From contig BRKX01000001.1 of assembly GCA_026008535.1 (NCBI GenBank), forward strand, positions 71,498,317 to 71,562,316: a stretch of 64,000 nucleotides of DNA, in the 5' to 3' direction. Numbering within the stretch: the stretch's first letter is position 1; every line of letters begins with the position of its first letter. This DNA is from Perilla frutescens (taxonomy: Eukaryota; Streptophyta; Magnoliopsida; Lamiales; Lamiaceae). Below are positions 35,991 through 47,638 of the stretch, piece by piece. A model generated the notes under the pieces. The model made no database searches, was not told the origin of the DNA, and was given only the letters and a program-made list of their open reading frames with translations. A program made the position numbers and the translations under genes.

Positions 35991-37309
35991 AAGATTAAAA
36001 TTAAGAGTAAGAATTATCTAATTATTTAATTAATTAAGAATTATATATTTTCAGGAAATGTTAATTAGTTTATATATTTTATCTCATATATCTTATTATA
36101 TTATATTAATGTACATATGCAACAACACACACACACGCATATGTTATATATATATATATATATATATTAAGATATAGTATTATCTTAAGTAGTTTATATA
36201 TTATGTCATATATATATATATGTATATATATCCTGGTATACATCTTATTAATTAATATAATCATAAAATGGTATTAAATAAAACCAAATTAAATTATTAC
36301 ATAAAAATAAATTTACTAAATTTAGTAAGTGGTTTTGGCGGGAAAAACTAAGTTTTTATTAAAGGCATAACTTCTTACTTTTATATATATAAAGATTTTG
36401 ATGATAACTGTAGTTATGTTACATTTAAAACAATTCATGAGCAATCCCCTCAAATAAAAAAAAAATTAAAAAAAAAGAGCAACACTTTTATATATCGTAA
36501 TAGTAAATTAGTCTAAGATACGAGAAGTCGAGAACCCATATTACAATTGTTATCAAGGAAAATAATAGGGTACAAAAAATAATAATATATGATTATTCTT
36601 TTCCTTTTTTTCAAATATCTTAAAAAGATGTATTTAAATATATAAATTGGACACACAAATTTCTTACTGCACCCTCTTTACTTACCTATAATGAACGATT
36701 AATAGTTTCAAAAATCACTAGATATGAATATATTAATGAAAATAAAAATATATGCATCTTTAACAACAACAAAAAAAGTTGTACTAAAAAAAAAACAAAA
36801 AAAAAATGACACTATGATTTGAACATGGAACTATTTTTATTGGACTGGTTGAGTATTAGAAATTTAAAATATAAATGGGCCTAGATAAATTAAATCACCC
36901 AAATATCTAGGATTTTGGGCTTAATTTAAAGTGCCACATCAAACTTGTGAATATTTCTGTTTCCATTTATTTTATTTATTTTGTTTTGGTGATTTTTACG
37001 TGTCTTGTTGTCCTGCAGAAAGAGCATGCTGCATGAGATGATTCAAACATACACGGTCTTACTTATGTGTCGTATGAATATTAATAAAGAAGTATATAAC
37101 TGTAAAATCTAAAATATTTAGGTGAGCAATAGATCGTGACATAACTTCGAACTCAACCAACATTTTTTATATTGAATTTTTGTCCTGCATAATTTTTCTT
37201 GTCCGAATTATTTTTCTACGTAGTGTGTGCTGTGTGTCGACTGTGCATAATTTAATAGAGACTTAAATACAAAATACAAATTTGTCGAAATGGGATCACC
37301 TGTTACAGT
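35991..37309. other. Gene-free AT-rich interval
   Basis: Contains (AC)n and (AT)n runs near 36120-36170 and 36200-36230. No coding frame; no clear LTR end for the copia fragment. Confidence 0.55.
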
Positions 37310-37510
37310 TCATGTTGCATTTTCTATTCTAATTTTTTATTTTTTTCCAAAAAAAAATAATATTTTTTTAACTTTTAATTTATTATGATTTATTTTAATT
37401 CAAATTTTCTATTTATGATTCATCCTTCTCCAATTAGAGTATATTAAAAAAAATTAAAAATTAATTATAGAACAGGAAATGTAATACAAATGAGAATAGG
37501 AAATGTGATC
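37310..37510. repeat. Dispersed repeat family C, further copy
   Basis: Shares TTTAATTTATTATGATTTA, CTCCAATTAGAGTATATTAAAAAAA and TTATAGAACAGGAAATGT-like blocks with 62930-63200 and, inverted, with 47040-47330. Confidence 0.5.
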
Positions 37511-37518
37511 CGACATCG

Positions 37519-37519
<1 letters not shown>

Positions 37520-37554
<35 letters not shown>
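37520..37554. repeat. (TA)n microsatellite
   Basis: A perfect TA run of about 35 bases. Confidence 0.95.
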
Positions 37555-37557
<3 letters not shown>

Positions 37558-39579
37558 ATGGATCATATGAGAACACTTTGTTGGTGTGAGAAATGAGAAC
37601 TCATCTTACACCATCCAATTTAATGATCCAATGGTTGAGATTTAAGGTGGCAATTTCATAAATAATAGGACAAAAAATAAAGGAAGGGGGCTATTTTTGT
37701 CCAAACCCATTAAAAATGATGATGTGAGTAATTAAAAAAAAATCTTAAAAACTTTAACCGACCATAACTTGCTCGTTTTTAATCCAATATACACAAAAAA
37801 ATATATCAAATTAAAGCTCTCTTCATGCTCTTTCATTTAAGATGTCAAAAGGCTATGTTTAGATGAAAAAATATGAACGAAAAATAAAAAAGAAAATTTT
37901 TTACGCGTGTCCAGGTTGTAAATGCTTTCGTTGGCATATAATAATTCTTCGTCAGTATTATGATAACATATGATAACGTATGCTAACGAAACATTTGTCA
38001 TATGCTAACATAATGTATTCGTTGTGCTAACAAATAATTATCATAATGCTAATGTAATATATATAGTTTATATATAATATGATTTAATAATTTATACATT
38101 TATATCAGTATATATATCTAATCTCAAATACAAATAAAAAAAATGTAATGTACACATAATAAATAATGTAATATAATATTAATATATATAAAATAATGTT
38201 TTCAATATATTATCATAATTATATTGCCAGTCTCAAAAAATAATTGTTATCTTTTATTATTTAATTTTTAATTCAATCTTTTTATTGCATTTACCTTTAA
38301 TCAATACCATAATATATTAAACGAATAGATTTGCTTGGGTAATATTAATTTACCATATGGATATATTAAGATTTTTTTTTATGAATACATTAAGGTTACT
38401 AAATAAATAGGCAGCTGGCGGATTGTAAGCTAATTAACCTTACTTAATTAGGCGCATTAATATTATAACTTAACATATTATATATCAATCTACCAATCCC
38501 ATTTAATTATTTTCAACATTTATCTTACTACTATTCTTATTTCTTAATTATTTTCAACATTTACCTTTATTAGTTATCAATGCACTTAATACCCTGTCAA
38601 ATCAACAACAATTCTTTATTTAAATTATTAATTAATTTAATTATAATATTGTATACTATTACAGATTTTGATGTGATATTTATAGTATTTGTATCAACAC
38701 TAATTATGTTATGTACACACATTAAAAACTTACCTAAATTAAAAACTTAGTAACGTATTTTAAGAGAAATAAATATTGAAATACAATAATTTATTTAATG
38801 ATGACAGTTTTATAACTTCTACTAACATACATAATATTTTATTATTTTCTTTTTTCATAAAAAATGAAATCGTGTATTTAGTAGGAAAATATATCATTTT
38901 AGTAGCCTTCAATCATATATGCATGTCATTTGTTACAAATATAGATAGATATTTTTTTGTCTATTTATAATACATTGGTTCATAGTGTAGATCCATTCTT
39001 ATGTTCTTTTCCAAAAAAAAAAATGATAATATTTTTTTTCTTATTTATCATCAACTGTATGGTTGTATTAATTAGTATTGTATTTTGTTGGGATTAGTGC
39101 ATCACTTATAAAGATCACATTTTTGTGATTAATTCATCACTAGTGAGATGATATTTTCGTAGTGTTTTAAACTTTTTCATATTTTTAGCTTTCCATTTTA
39201 TCTATCATATTCTTGTGTTCTACTATCAAATTTATTATGTTAATAATATTTATTATAAAAATAAAATATATTTTGTATAACCCATCATAATTAACATTTA
39301 TTTATAAGAATTAAATGTTGAAAATTTACAAACTTTATTTATGGAATAATTACCCATAATAAACAATTATAATAGAAAAATGAGAATTAAATATTTAAAA
39401 TAATCATAAACCCTAAATAATAACTATAAACTAAACTAAACCAAAAGAAAATGATATTGAATAAAAAAATGGAAGAAAATTCACAAAATTCATTAGACAC
39501 AAAGTGTTATAGAGAAAGTGAACTACATCATTTCATTTCTGGAAAATGAAGGGTATTTATGTGTTTTGATTTAGAAGAA
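37555..39579. other. Gene-free interval with an unclassified repeat start
   Basis: From 37561 the sequence (GATCATATGAGAACACTTTG...GAGAAATGAGAACTC) resembles ends of common plant dispersed repeats, but no second terminus is found. Around 37930-38060, ATAATGCTAAC/GCTAACAAA words repeat. No coding frame of substance. Confidence 0.4.
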
Positions 39580-39903
39580 TTATCAATTTAGTACCTGAAA
39601 GATGTGTAAATAAGTGTAATCTATCAATTCAAGATCCGAAAAATAAAAATTATCAATTCAGGACTTAAAAGATGATAATTGTCAATCTAGGACTTAAAAA
39701 TCATGTATTTGGATTTCTTTTTTATTTTTAATAATTTATTTACTATATTTAATAAATAATTAATAAATGAATTTATGTAGAAAATTAATATAAAAATAAT
39801 AAAAAAAAACAAAATTCATGATTTTTGAGGTCCTAAATTCACAATTATCATCTTTTAGGTTCTAGACTAATAATTTTTATCTTTTGAGTCCTAAATTGAC
39901 ACA
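39580..39903. mobile_element. Foldback MITE with about 110-120 bp arms
   Basis: The left arm (TATCAATTTAGTACCTGAAAG...AGGACTTAAAAATCATG) pairs with the right arm (CATGATTTTTGAGGTCCTAAATT...GAGTCCTAAATTGACA) with moderate mismatch. An AT-rich loop of about 90 bases lies between. It is non-coding and abuts the gypsy remnant. Confidence 0.6.
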
Positions 39904-39954
39904 GTTTCCCGTTGTTTATAATTTCTAATCGAGATGCTATTTTCCTTAGCAAGT

Positions 39955-40445
39955 TCTGAGGTGAATTGTTTAAATTGAGTGGGACTTCTCTAAAACATAG
40001 TACTGTGTACCACTCCCAAACTGATGGTCAGACAGAGGTAGTGAATTGAGGGTTGGAACAATATCTGCCAACTATGACGGAAGATCGACCAGAGCATTGG
40101 AATGAACTTTTGGGATGTGCTGAATTTAACTATAATGCTAGTTTTCATACTAGTATCAATATGAGTTCGTTTCAAGCGGTTTATGGGCGTAGTCCCCCTA
40201 GCCTATTATTCCACAATATATTCTTAGAACAACATTTGTGGAAGCATTGGAGGAAATGTTGCTAGAGAGGGACAAACTACTACTCGACCTCAAGACGACT
40301 CTGCGCATGATTCAACATCGCATGGAGCAAAAGGCAAATGCTAAACGTCGAGAAGTGGAATTTCAAGTCAGAGACAAGGTATGGTAAAATTACAACCTTA
40401 TCGGCAAAAGTCAGTGGCCCATTGAAGCTCTTATAAATTAGTCAA
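39955..40445 (+). pseudogene. Ty3/gypsy integrase fragment
   Basis: Translated pieces include the HSQTDGQTEVVN motif of the gypsy integrase core, an in-frame stop right after it, then GLEQYLPTM, WNELLGCAEFNYNASFHTS and FQAVYGRSPP, followed by a frameshifted stretch with the MEQKANAKRREVEFQVRDKVW-like chromodomain-side segment. Stops and shifts show it is dead; only about 0.5 kb is left. Confidence 0.8.
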
Positions 40446-40462
40446 ACGGTATTATGGTCCCT

Positions 40463-40715
40463 ACTAGGGGTGTAGTCGAGCCGAGTACTGTCGAGCTCGA
40501 GCTCAGCTCGTTTAAGTATCCGTGAGCTCGAGCTCGAGCTCGAGTTCGACTTGAGCTCGAAACTCGGGCTCGAGCTCAGCTCGACAGAAAAAACTCGAGC
40601 TTGAGCTCGATTATTTAAAATTCAAGCCCGAACCCGAGCTCAACTCGTGTTCGGCTCGATTATTTAAAATTCGAGCCCGAACTCGAGCTCGAGCTCGGCT
40701 CATTTATTTGTTTGT
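40463..40715. mobile_element. GAGCTC-rich hAT-like element end
   Basis: It starts TAGGGGTGTAGTCGAGCCGAG-like and continues with dense CGAGCTCGAG and GAGCTCAGCTCG words, including a CGAACTCGAGCTC tract, as in the subterminal parts of some plant hAT elements. No matching CACCCCTA end was found, so the element is partial. Related sequence lies at 5958-6309. Confidence 0.4.
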
Positions 40716-40784
40716 TAATATTGATATTTTTTCATTTCTCTAATTTTTTATATATTTTTAAATATATACTATATGTCTATTAGT

Positions 40785-40816
<32 letters not shown>

Positions 40817-41597
40817 TATGTGTGTGTATTAGTTATCGAGTGTATATATATATATATATTCTGAAAAAGGGGCCGCAATTGTTTGTTAATAGTTTAGACT
40901 TGAAAACAGGGTTCTATTAAAAGAGGTTTGGAAATAAATTAAGAAGGAAAAATTAAGAGAAAAAATTGGAGCAATGCGGCTACATAGCATGTGGTGTTGT
41001 GATTTCAACACAATAGATGATCACTATCCAATAATATATATACACTAGAATAATCAAACTGGTTCTCGATTATAATTTTTTGAAACAACCTATACATACT
41101 ATAGTATAATCAAATTGATAAGTAGGCCTACAATTAAATTTTAAAATTAATTGTGGGTCTACAATTAATTCTTTAATATTAATGGATTATGAATCGTAGG
41201 CTTGTATAATTTAAACGTATGTTTACGTTTTATTTTTTAAATTAATCGTAGACTTTTTAAAATTTTATAGCATATAGGTTGTTTCGGAATTTCATAAACG
41301 AGAAACAATTTGATTATACTATTATATTTTCTCAATTTGCAAATTAACTATATTGCGATTCTCAAAAGTGGACACCTATATCTTCTCAATAATTTGAGTT
41401 TTTTTTTTCTCAATTTGCAAGCTGAACCCTTACCATTGATTAATCATATATAATCCCTCAAATTGACAATTAATTATACGAGCTACTCAAATTATTATAT
41501 ATCTTTTAAATTACAATTTGCAAGTTCATCAAAAATAATAAATGGAAGCTACTGGTACGTAATCTAAGAAAAAAGGTAAATAAAAAGAAGAAACAAT
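40716..41597. other. Gene-free interval
   Basis: (TA)n runs near 40794-40816 and 40840-40858, otherwise unremarkable AT-rich DNA before the long-TIR element. Confidence 0.55.
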
Positions 41598-42930
41598 GGA
41601 CAAATAGATCACTAAATTTATTTGGAGGCTCAATTAGCCTACTGTAATTTTTTTTTTGGCTCAACTGGGCCACCGCGTTTTTAAAATCAAGTCAATTGAG
41701 CCACTGCGTGACGGAGCCCTACTGGCCTCCGTTAAGTGGGCATAAAATGACGTCATTTTGTTTATTTTTTTACCCGACCCACCCTTAACCCGATCCACTC
41801 GTCCCAAACACAATCGGGTGGGAGCTTATCTGTTGGAAAACCCGTCCCAAACACAATTGGGTGGCTGGTAGATTGAGGAACATCGACCGGTGCAAGAGAG
41901 GGCATTGCAGCCGTAGAAGAGGTAAATGAAGGATGTGCAGATGGCTGATAAGAGGGATGGAGGGATGATGGCGAGGCCTGCAGAGGCGAGGGGACTTCAT
42001 TGCCGGATTTAGATGGGTCATTTGGGGCTGTTGAGACAGGCGCAGAGAAAGGGAGAGCAATCGGCAGACTTGAGGGGATAATATGGGGGGCCAGCTGTTG
42101 AGCAGAGATCGTCGGAGCTTGTAGGAGGGCTAGAGATGTCTGCAATTTCTGGAAAAGGACTCCACCATTATCGGAAATCGCCAGAGGTGGAAGAGAGATT
42201 TCTAGGGGATGAAAGTTCACTGGAGGACGTTCAGATTGCAGCGAGGTGGGTTGGAGGGTTGAGGGGGATGTTGGCAGTGGCTGGGAGTTGCCATTGGCGA
42301 TTTGGAGAGAAGCTTTTATAGCTCTTGAACCCGCAGCAGAGATGTGAGGGGAAGAAAGGTGGGAATTGATATCAGAATCTGAGAGGGGATTGGGGAGCCT
42401 GCAGAAGAGGCGAAGATGCTTGCTGTCGCCGGAAAGAGTGTCCGCCATTTTCAGAGATGGCTGGCGGCGGAAGTGAGATATCAGGGGGGAGTGAGAGCTG
42501 TTCCAACAGCGGTGGGCACTGAGCCCTATTCCGATTGACGTCCGACAGGCGAAAGGGGGCCTCAGAATCAGCGTTGTCATCGCCGGAGAGAGATGAAGGG
42601 AGTCGCCGATCAGAGGTGGCCGATAAGTTTACAGCTGCGGATGAAAAACGCGAATGGAGAAGGGAGCAGCTCTGATGGGCGGGTATGAGGGTATGGGCTG
42701 AAATTTGGGGGATTTGGCAGTGGATCGGGTTAGGGGTCGGTCGGGTTATGGGTCGGGTAAAAAAATAAACAAGACAACATCATTTTATGCTCACTTAACG
42801 GAGGTCGTTAGGGCTCTGTCACCCAGTGGCTCAATTGACCCGATTTTAAAAACGCGGTGGCCCAATTGAGCAAAAAAAATTTACAGTAGGCCAATTGAGC
42901 CCAACATAAATTTAGTGGCCTATTTGGCCC
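41598..42930. mobile_element. Long-TIR element (Pack-MULE-like)
   Basis: The first and last 200 bases or so are inverted repeats of high similarity (41598-41800 against 42721-42930). They share CACTAAATTTAT, GCCTACTGTAAATTTTTTTT-like, CCACCGCGTTTTTAAAATC, CTCCGTTAAGTG and TTTTTTTACCCGACCCA. The interior is clearly richer in GC than the flanks and holds a 272-codon minus-strand frame. No transposase is visible. Long TIRs enclosing host-like GC-rich DNA fit a Pack-MULE; a 9-bp target duplication could not be confirmed. Confidence 0.6.
41762..42580 (-). CDS. Hypothetical Ser/Pro-rich ORF inside the long-TIR element
   Basis: A 272-codon ATG-started frame, rich in Ser, Pro and His, with no domain I recognise. 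The last 20 or so codons run into the left TIR, so the end of any product would be encoded by transposon sequence. A roughly 25-bp near-duplication (CCCGTCCCAAACACAATTGGG-type) sits near its 3' end. It may be a captured host gene fragment or a chance frame in GC-rich DNA. Confidence 0.3.
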   Translation of the reverse strand: MTTLILRPPFACRTSIGIGLSAHRCWNSSHSPLISHFRRQPSLKMADTLSGDSKHLRLFCRLPNPLSDSDINSHLSSPHISAAGSRAIKASLQIANGNSQPLPTSPSTLQPTSLQSERPPVNFHPLEISLPPLAISDNGGVLFQKLQTSLALLQAPTISAQQLAPHIIPSSLPIALPFSAPVSTAPNDPSKSGNEVPSPLQASPSSLHPSYQPSAHPSFTSSTAAMPSLAPVDVPQSTSHPIVFGTGFPTDKLPPDCVWDEWIGLRVGRVKK

Positions 42931-44343
42931 TTATCCCTAAAAAGAATTGTACTAATTTTAATTAATTTATTTATTTTCTGACTAGCTACTTGCCTATTTC
43001 CCGTCAATATCACATTAAAAAATAAATCAGCAAAATTGGCCATTCGCATCAATTTTGTTCAGAAGATAGGAAGGAGACGATTAAATTTCTAATTATTCTA
43101 ATTATATATGGCTATCATACAATATTAGATCTAACTAGCAATGTGATTAAATTTATTTCAACTACGTACGACACAAATTAATAGTGAAACTTGATATATC
43201 TGATGTTGACACACGATGATATATATTATAGATATTTGACATTTCCATCAGCTTATGCATGCGTGCACTAGTAATCACGCGGCGTACGTGGATGTTTATA
43301 TTTTATGTATATAATGTTTGAATTGTATTTGTATGAGTAGGCTTGTCACATACTCACATCATTAAAATTAATAAATATAATAAAATATATATCTGAAAAG
43401 TATTGATCTGTTAATGATCCAACTTAATCTTCAATGACTTCGTTTTCTCATAATTAATTTTATATAGACTGATTTTTAATGAATTTTTTTTTCATAATAA
43501 GCTTTATATATAGAAAGCTTTCTGAAGATATATATATATATATATGCGTGAACAGTTAAATAATTCATATAATTAAAGGATTGATTCATTTTAAGTAAAA
43601 TATTGTGAACAACTTTAATTACTTGGAATTAACTATTTTATTTTATTTCATTTTATTTTATTATTCTTTTAAATATTTTTTTAGTATTTTAATAGTTTTG
43701 GTCCATTTTTGTTTAATTATTCATCCACGATCGAATTTACAAATTTAATAATAGATATTATAAAAATAAAAATTATTTATAACATAATCAACCTAGTCAC
43801 ATTTAGCAACAAAATATTGAAATTTTAAAAATCATAAATCATACTTTTAAAATAATCGACCATAATAATTATTTCTTTGAAAATTAAATATTAAAAAATA
43901 ATTATAAACCCTAGTCAAGTGGGGTGAACCCTAAAAACAATAAAATTAAATTAAAACATAATAAAATAAAATTGACGAAAAAAATGGAAGAAAAATTTAT
44001 AAATTCAATCGTGGAACACGGGTTGAAATATCAAATTTAAAATAGAGGATCTCCTCTGATTCGACAAAGTTACAACACTGCTAAAAAGAAGTGAGACTGT
44101 TTAACTCTTTCAGTTGCGACTGCCACCAATATTCCAAACAAATCACCTATAAAAGAATTAAAGAACTTCGCCTAATTTGGATGGGTCAAGTTTTTACCTA
44201 GAAAACATGAAACATCATCAATCTTTTTAAACAAAGAAGCATATTACTGATGTGTCATGATCTCTACAATGAGAGATAGTAGCCCACACGTGTTAAAGAA
44301 TTTACTCCTTTAACTCCTAACAATAATCTTATATGTCGAAGGG
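42931..44343. other. Upstream region of the first BAHD gene
   Basis: AT-rich and gene-free. A copy of repeat family C lies at about 43740-44000, with CATAATCAACCTAG and ACCCTAGTCAAGTGGGGTGAACCCTAAA words. A (TA)n run at 44344-44373 precedes the gene. Confidence 0.55.

Positions 44344-44373
<30 letters not shown>
44344..44373. repeat. (TA)n tract in the BAHD-1 promoter
   Basis: A TA run of about 30 bases, 44 bases before the start codon, where a TATA box would be expected. Its length may vary and could affect promoter strength; this is inference. Confidence 0.8.
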
Positions 44374-44375
<2 letters not shown>

Positions 44376-44416
44376 CATAAACATTATATAGGTACTCCAT
44401 TCTCACTTCACCCTAA

Positions 44417-46990
44417 ATGACCGAAATGAAGATTGAGATTTTATCTAAAGAACTCATCAAGCCTTCTTCCCCAACACCCACTCAACTCAGAGACTTCAAA
44501 CTCTCCTTCATCGATGAGAGAATTCCTCCTTTTTACGGACCTCTAATTCTTTACTACACTTTCAATGAACAACAAAACATTAAACAACCCGAAATGGTTG
44601 GTCTCCTAAAGAGTTCATTATCAGATGCTTTAGTCCAGTTCTACCCCTTCGCCGGCCGGATGAAGGGCCAGATTTTCGTCGACTGCAACGACAACGGAAT
44701 CTTGTACGTCGAAGCTCAAGGCCATGGCCGGATTTTGGACATCATCAAATCCCCCGATTCAGAGATCCTCGACAAGCTTACCCCATTCATCTCTAGCGGC
44801 TTTGTTTCTAATTATGTTGAAGAGCCCTTAGCAGTTCAGGTTGGTGTCATGACGACTCCGAGAGTCTATTTATCTCAAGTAAAAGTTTAAGATGAAACGG
44901 AAAAGTCTAGTTTAGGTTGCTTGGAGACCAAAGGTCAAATGGTTCGAACAAAAAGTCTAGTTTCAATATTATCTACTTAGATATTTCAAACGTGCCAGAT
45001 TTATGTTAGAGTTCTATGACCGGAATGCTTTAGTTTTTGGGCCGAAAAGCTCGCACACCAGATTTCTCGTCACATTTTCTATATGATATATATTTCTTTT
45101 GCCAAACTTTTATTATTTTATATTTAATTTAATTTAAATTTTTTATTTAGGGTTTATCCTTTCCTTATAATTAGGGTATATTAAAAAAAATAGTTATGAC
45201 ACAGCAAGAGGTACAATATAAAATTTATGTTATAATATTGAGTATGATTATTTATGTTATAATTAATTTTAATTTTTTAATGAATATTATTAAAATCATA
45301 AATTTGATATTGAAACACGAAGAGGTACCATAGAAAATTTGGACTGATTTTTTATGTCTCGAGTTCTCTCGCATTAAATTATGTATTCTTATTTCTCGTA
45401 TTTATTGTTTGGGCAAAATTCATATTACTATCCTGTGTTTTCCCGAAAAATTAAAAAAACTCATGTGTTAAATAAATAGTTTAAAAAATCCCTTTGTTAT
45501 GTATAATTCATCAAAAAAAGCCCCATTTTGATAAAGTGGTTTGTATTTGATAAAAATGAGTGTATGGATCTTATTTTTATAATTTTTGTATTATTTTTTA
45601 AATATAATCAATTTTTTAAAATAGTAGTATGATCAAATACTATAATTTTTAAATAATATAAAATATATTTATATGTCCAAAAAATCCGTAACATAGGAAA
45701 TCATCAAAATAGCTAAAAAAATAGTAGGATAACCAAATATTAAAATTTTCAAATGATATAAAATATATTTATCTATAACAAAAATTGTAAAATAAATAAA
45801 TCATACTTTCTTTCTTAGAAAACGTAATTCACTTTCTCCCAAAGGAGTGTTTTTGATAGATTATACATAACAGAGATGTTTTTAAACAATTTATTAAATA
45901 TATGGATTTTTTTTATTTTTCAGAACATCAATTTATAACAATTTATGTGTTACTTTCTTGAAATATAAAATCTCCATTCTGCGTACATAAAATTCTGGCT
46001 CCGTCACAATTTATAACAATTTATGTGTTACTTTCTTGAAATATAAAATCTCCATTCTGCGTACATAAAATTCTGGCTCCGTCACTGCAGATAACCTCGT
46101 TTATCTGCGGAGGAATCGCAATCGGAATGTGCATTTCCCACAGGATCGCCGATCATTACAGCCTCAGCTCATTCACCAAATGCTGGGCTGCCGTCACCCG
46201 CCGCGACCACGCCAATCCGATCACCCCCGTCTTCAACTCCGCCGCTCTCTTCCCTCCCCGCAACACTCCCGATTTCCAGCCAAACTTCAAGAGTCCATCA
46301 GTCCTCCCATTGGCGCCAAAAGTTCAAATGAAAGTCTTCCTTTTCACCCCCGCCGCAGTGAACGCGCTGAAGTTGCAGGTCACCGGAAACACCTCCATCG
46401 TCAACCCTAGCCGAGTGGAGGCCGTCACCGCCTTCCTCTGGAGCCGCTGCGCCGCCGCCACCGGGGTCAAGAAATCGGACCTGTCCATCGCGTGCCACCC
46501 GGTCAACATCAGAGGGAAGATCTCGGCTCTGACGGAGCATTCGTTCGGAAATCTTTTCCAGATGGTGACGGCGGAGAGCGGCGGCGAAACGGGATGGATT
46601 CAGTTAATGGAGAAGTTGAGAGCTGCTTTCGGCAGACTCGACGGCGAGTACATGGAGAAGCTGTTGGGGGAGAAGGGATTCGATCTTGCTAAGGAGAATT
46701 TCATGGAGATTAGTAAATACTTAGCGAGGGGAAACGTTGAGGTGTTTAGGTTTACCAGCCTCTGCAGATTTCCGGTTTACGAAGCCGATTTCGGGTGGGG
46801 GAGACCGGTTTGGGTGAGCTACGCCGGCGTTCCGAACAAGAACTGCATATTTCTGTTTGATTGTGTGGGTATGGAGGGAGGAGTTGAAGCATGGATTGTG
46901 ATGACTGATCAAGCTATGGAGAGGCTTCAACAAGATGTGGAGTTCAACAAGTTCACTACGGCTTACGGATGTAACCGTAGCCGTTTGTAG
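44417..46990 (+). CDS. BAHD acyltransferase 1 (clade III, vinorine synthase/BEAT-like)
   Basis: Two exons, 44417-44839 and 46091-46990, phase-0 intron of 1251 bp; 440 aa, the usual BAHD length. The splice joins LAVQ to ITSFICGGIAIG, restoring the conserved FxCGG segment before the catalytic motif. HxxxD is HRIAD at 158-162 (His is the general base), and the structural DFGWG is at 374-378. The N-terminus MKIEILSKELIKPSSPTP is typical of clade III enzymes, which move acetyl or other acyl groups from CoA thioesters to alcohols, sugars or terpenoid/alkaloid hydroxyls in the cytosol. Substrate cannot be told from sequence. The intron carries a family D repeat and a perfect 78-bp tandem duplication up to 5 bases before the acceptor. 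Exon 2 is GC-rich. Confidence 0.92.
45070..45350. repeat. Dispersed repeat family C inside the BAHD-1 intron
   Basis: Holds both modules of the family: TTTAGGGTTTATCCTTTCCTTA...AGGGTATATTAAAAAAA, and GAGTATGATTATTTATGTTATAATTAATTTT. It matches 27781-28080 in the same order. Confidence 0.5.
45414..45920. repeat. Dispersed TIR repeat (family D), copy 2, in the BAHD-1 intron
   Basis: Collinear with 12017-12912 but without the CACTA MITE: here GGAGTGTTTTTGATAGATTATACATAACAGAG runs uninterrupted where copy 1 is split at its T run. It starts with GGGCAAAATTCATATTAC. Confidence 0.6.
45930..46085. repeat. Perfect 78-bp tandem duplication at the BAHD-1 intron 3' end
   Basis: Units 45930-46007 and 46008-46085 read identically by eye. 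Each runs from AATTTATAACAATTTATG to TTCTGGCTCCGTCAC. The second unit ends 5 bases before the exon, so it carries any branch point and upstream acceptor context. Confidence 0.9.
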
Positions 46991-47532
46991 ATTTTCAAAT
47001 CGAGACGGGATCCTCTATTCCAACTTCAATTATTTAGGAATATAGTTAAAAAAAAGGTTACTACATCCCATATATTAGATTAGATTCTCAATGCCCATTC
47101 TTGTTTTATTTGCTTGCTATAACTATATATATATTAATTTTTTTTAATATACCATAATTGGAGAAATGATGAACTTTAAATAAAAAAATTACATTAAATT
47201 AAATCATAATAAATTGAAAATTTTAAAAAGATTTCTTTTTTTTTTTTTAAAAAAAAAAACAAAGACTTGCCATAGGAAATGCCACAGAGAATGTAACATG
47301 TGATCTGGTGTGCCCACATACAGTAATATTATCGAGACTAAAGAAAAATATTAGTATAGGGAGGTTATTATTAAATAGAGATTTGCATATAAAAATTATA
47401 ATTTTTCTAAAAAACTAATATACATTATAAGCCATTTGAAAATGCGTTCCTTCATATTTTAAAACAAGTGAATTTAAAAAATAAATAAGATTCATGAATT
47501 TTTTTTTCCCTAAAAAACAAAAAGATCCGTGA
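46991..47532. other. BAHD-1 3' region with family C copy
   Basis: No gene. A minus-oriented family C copy occupies about 47040-47330 (TAATATACCATAATTGGAGAAATGATGAAC...TCATAATAAATTGAA), with GGAAATGCCACAGAGAATGTAACATG at its end. Confidence 0.5.
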
Positions 47533-47638
47533 TTTTTTTTTTACTCACACACCCGACATGTGGTATTGAGGAGATTCGAACCCGTAACCTTTGGTCTCCA
47601 AGCAATCTCACTCCACCACTAGATCATCCCCACTGGGA
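47533..47638 (-). mobile_element. tRNA-derived SINE copy
   Basis: On the minus strand, an A-box-like TAGTGGTGGAGTGAGATTGC region and a B-box-like ACGGGTTCGAATC (47572-47585), then a tail seen as a T run at 47533. It is the same subfamily and orientation as the 9563 copy and better preserved at the B-box. Confidence 0.75.

Noticed and set aside
44881..46126. BAHD-1 as two broken genes or a pseudogene
   Set aside because: Splicing at 44839/46091 restores the conserved FICGG and HRIAD region with no stops, so it is an intron and not a break.
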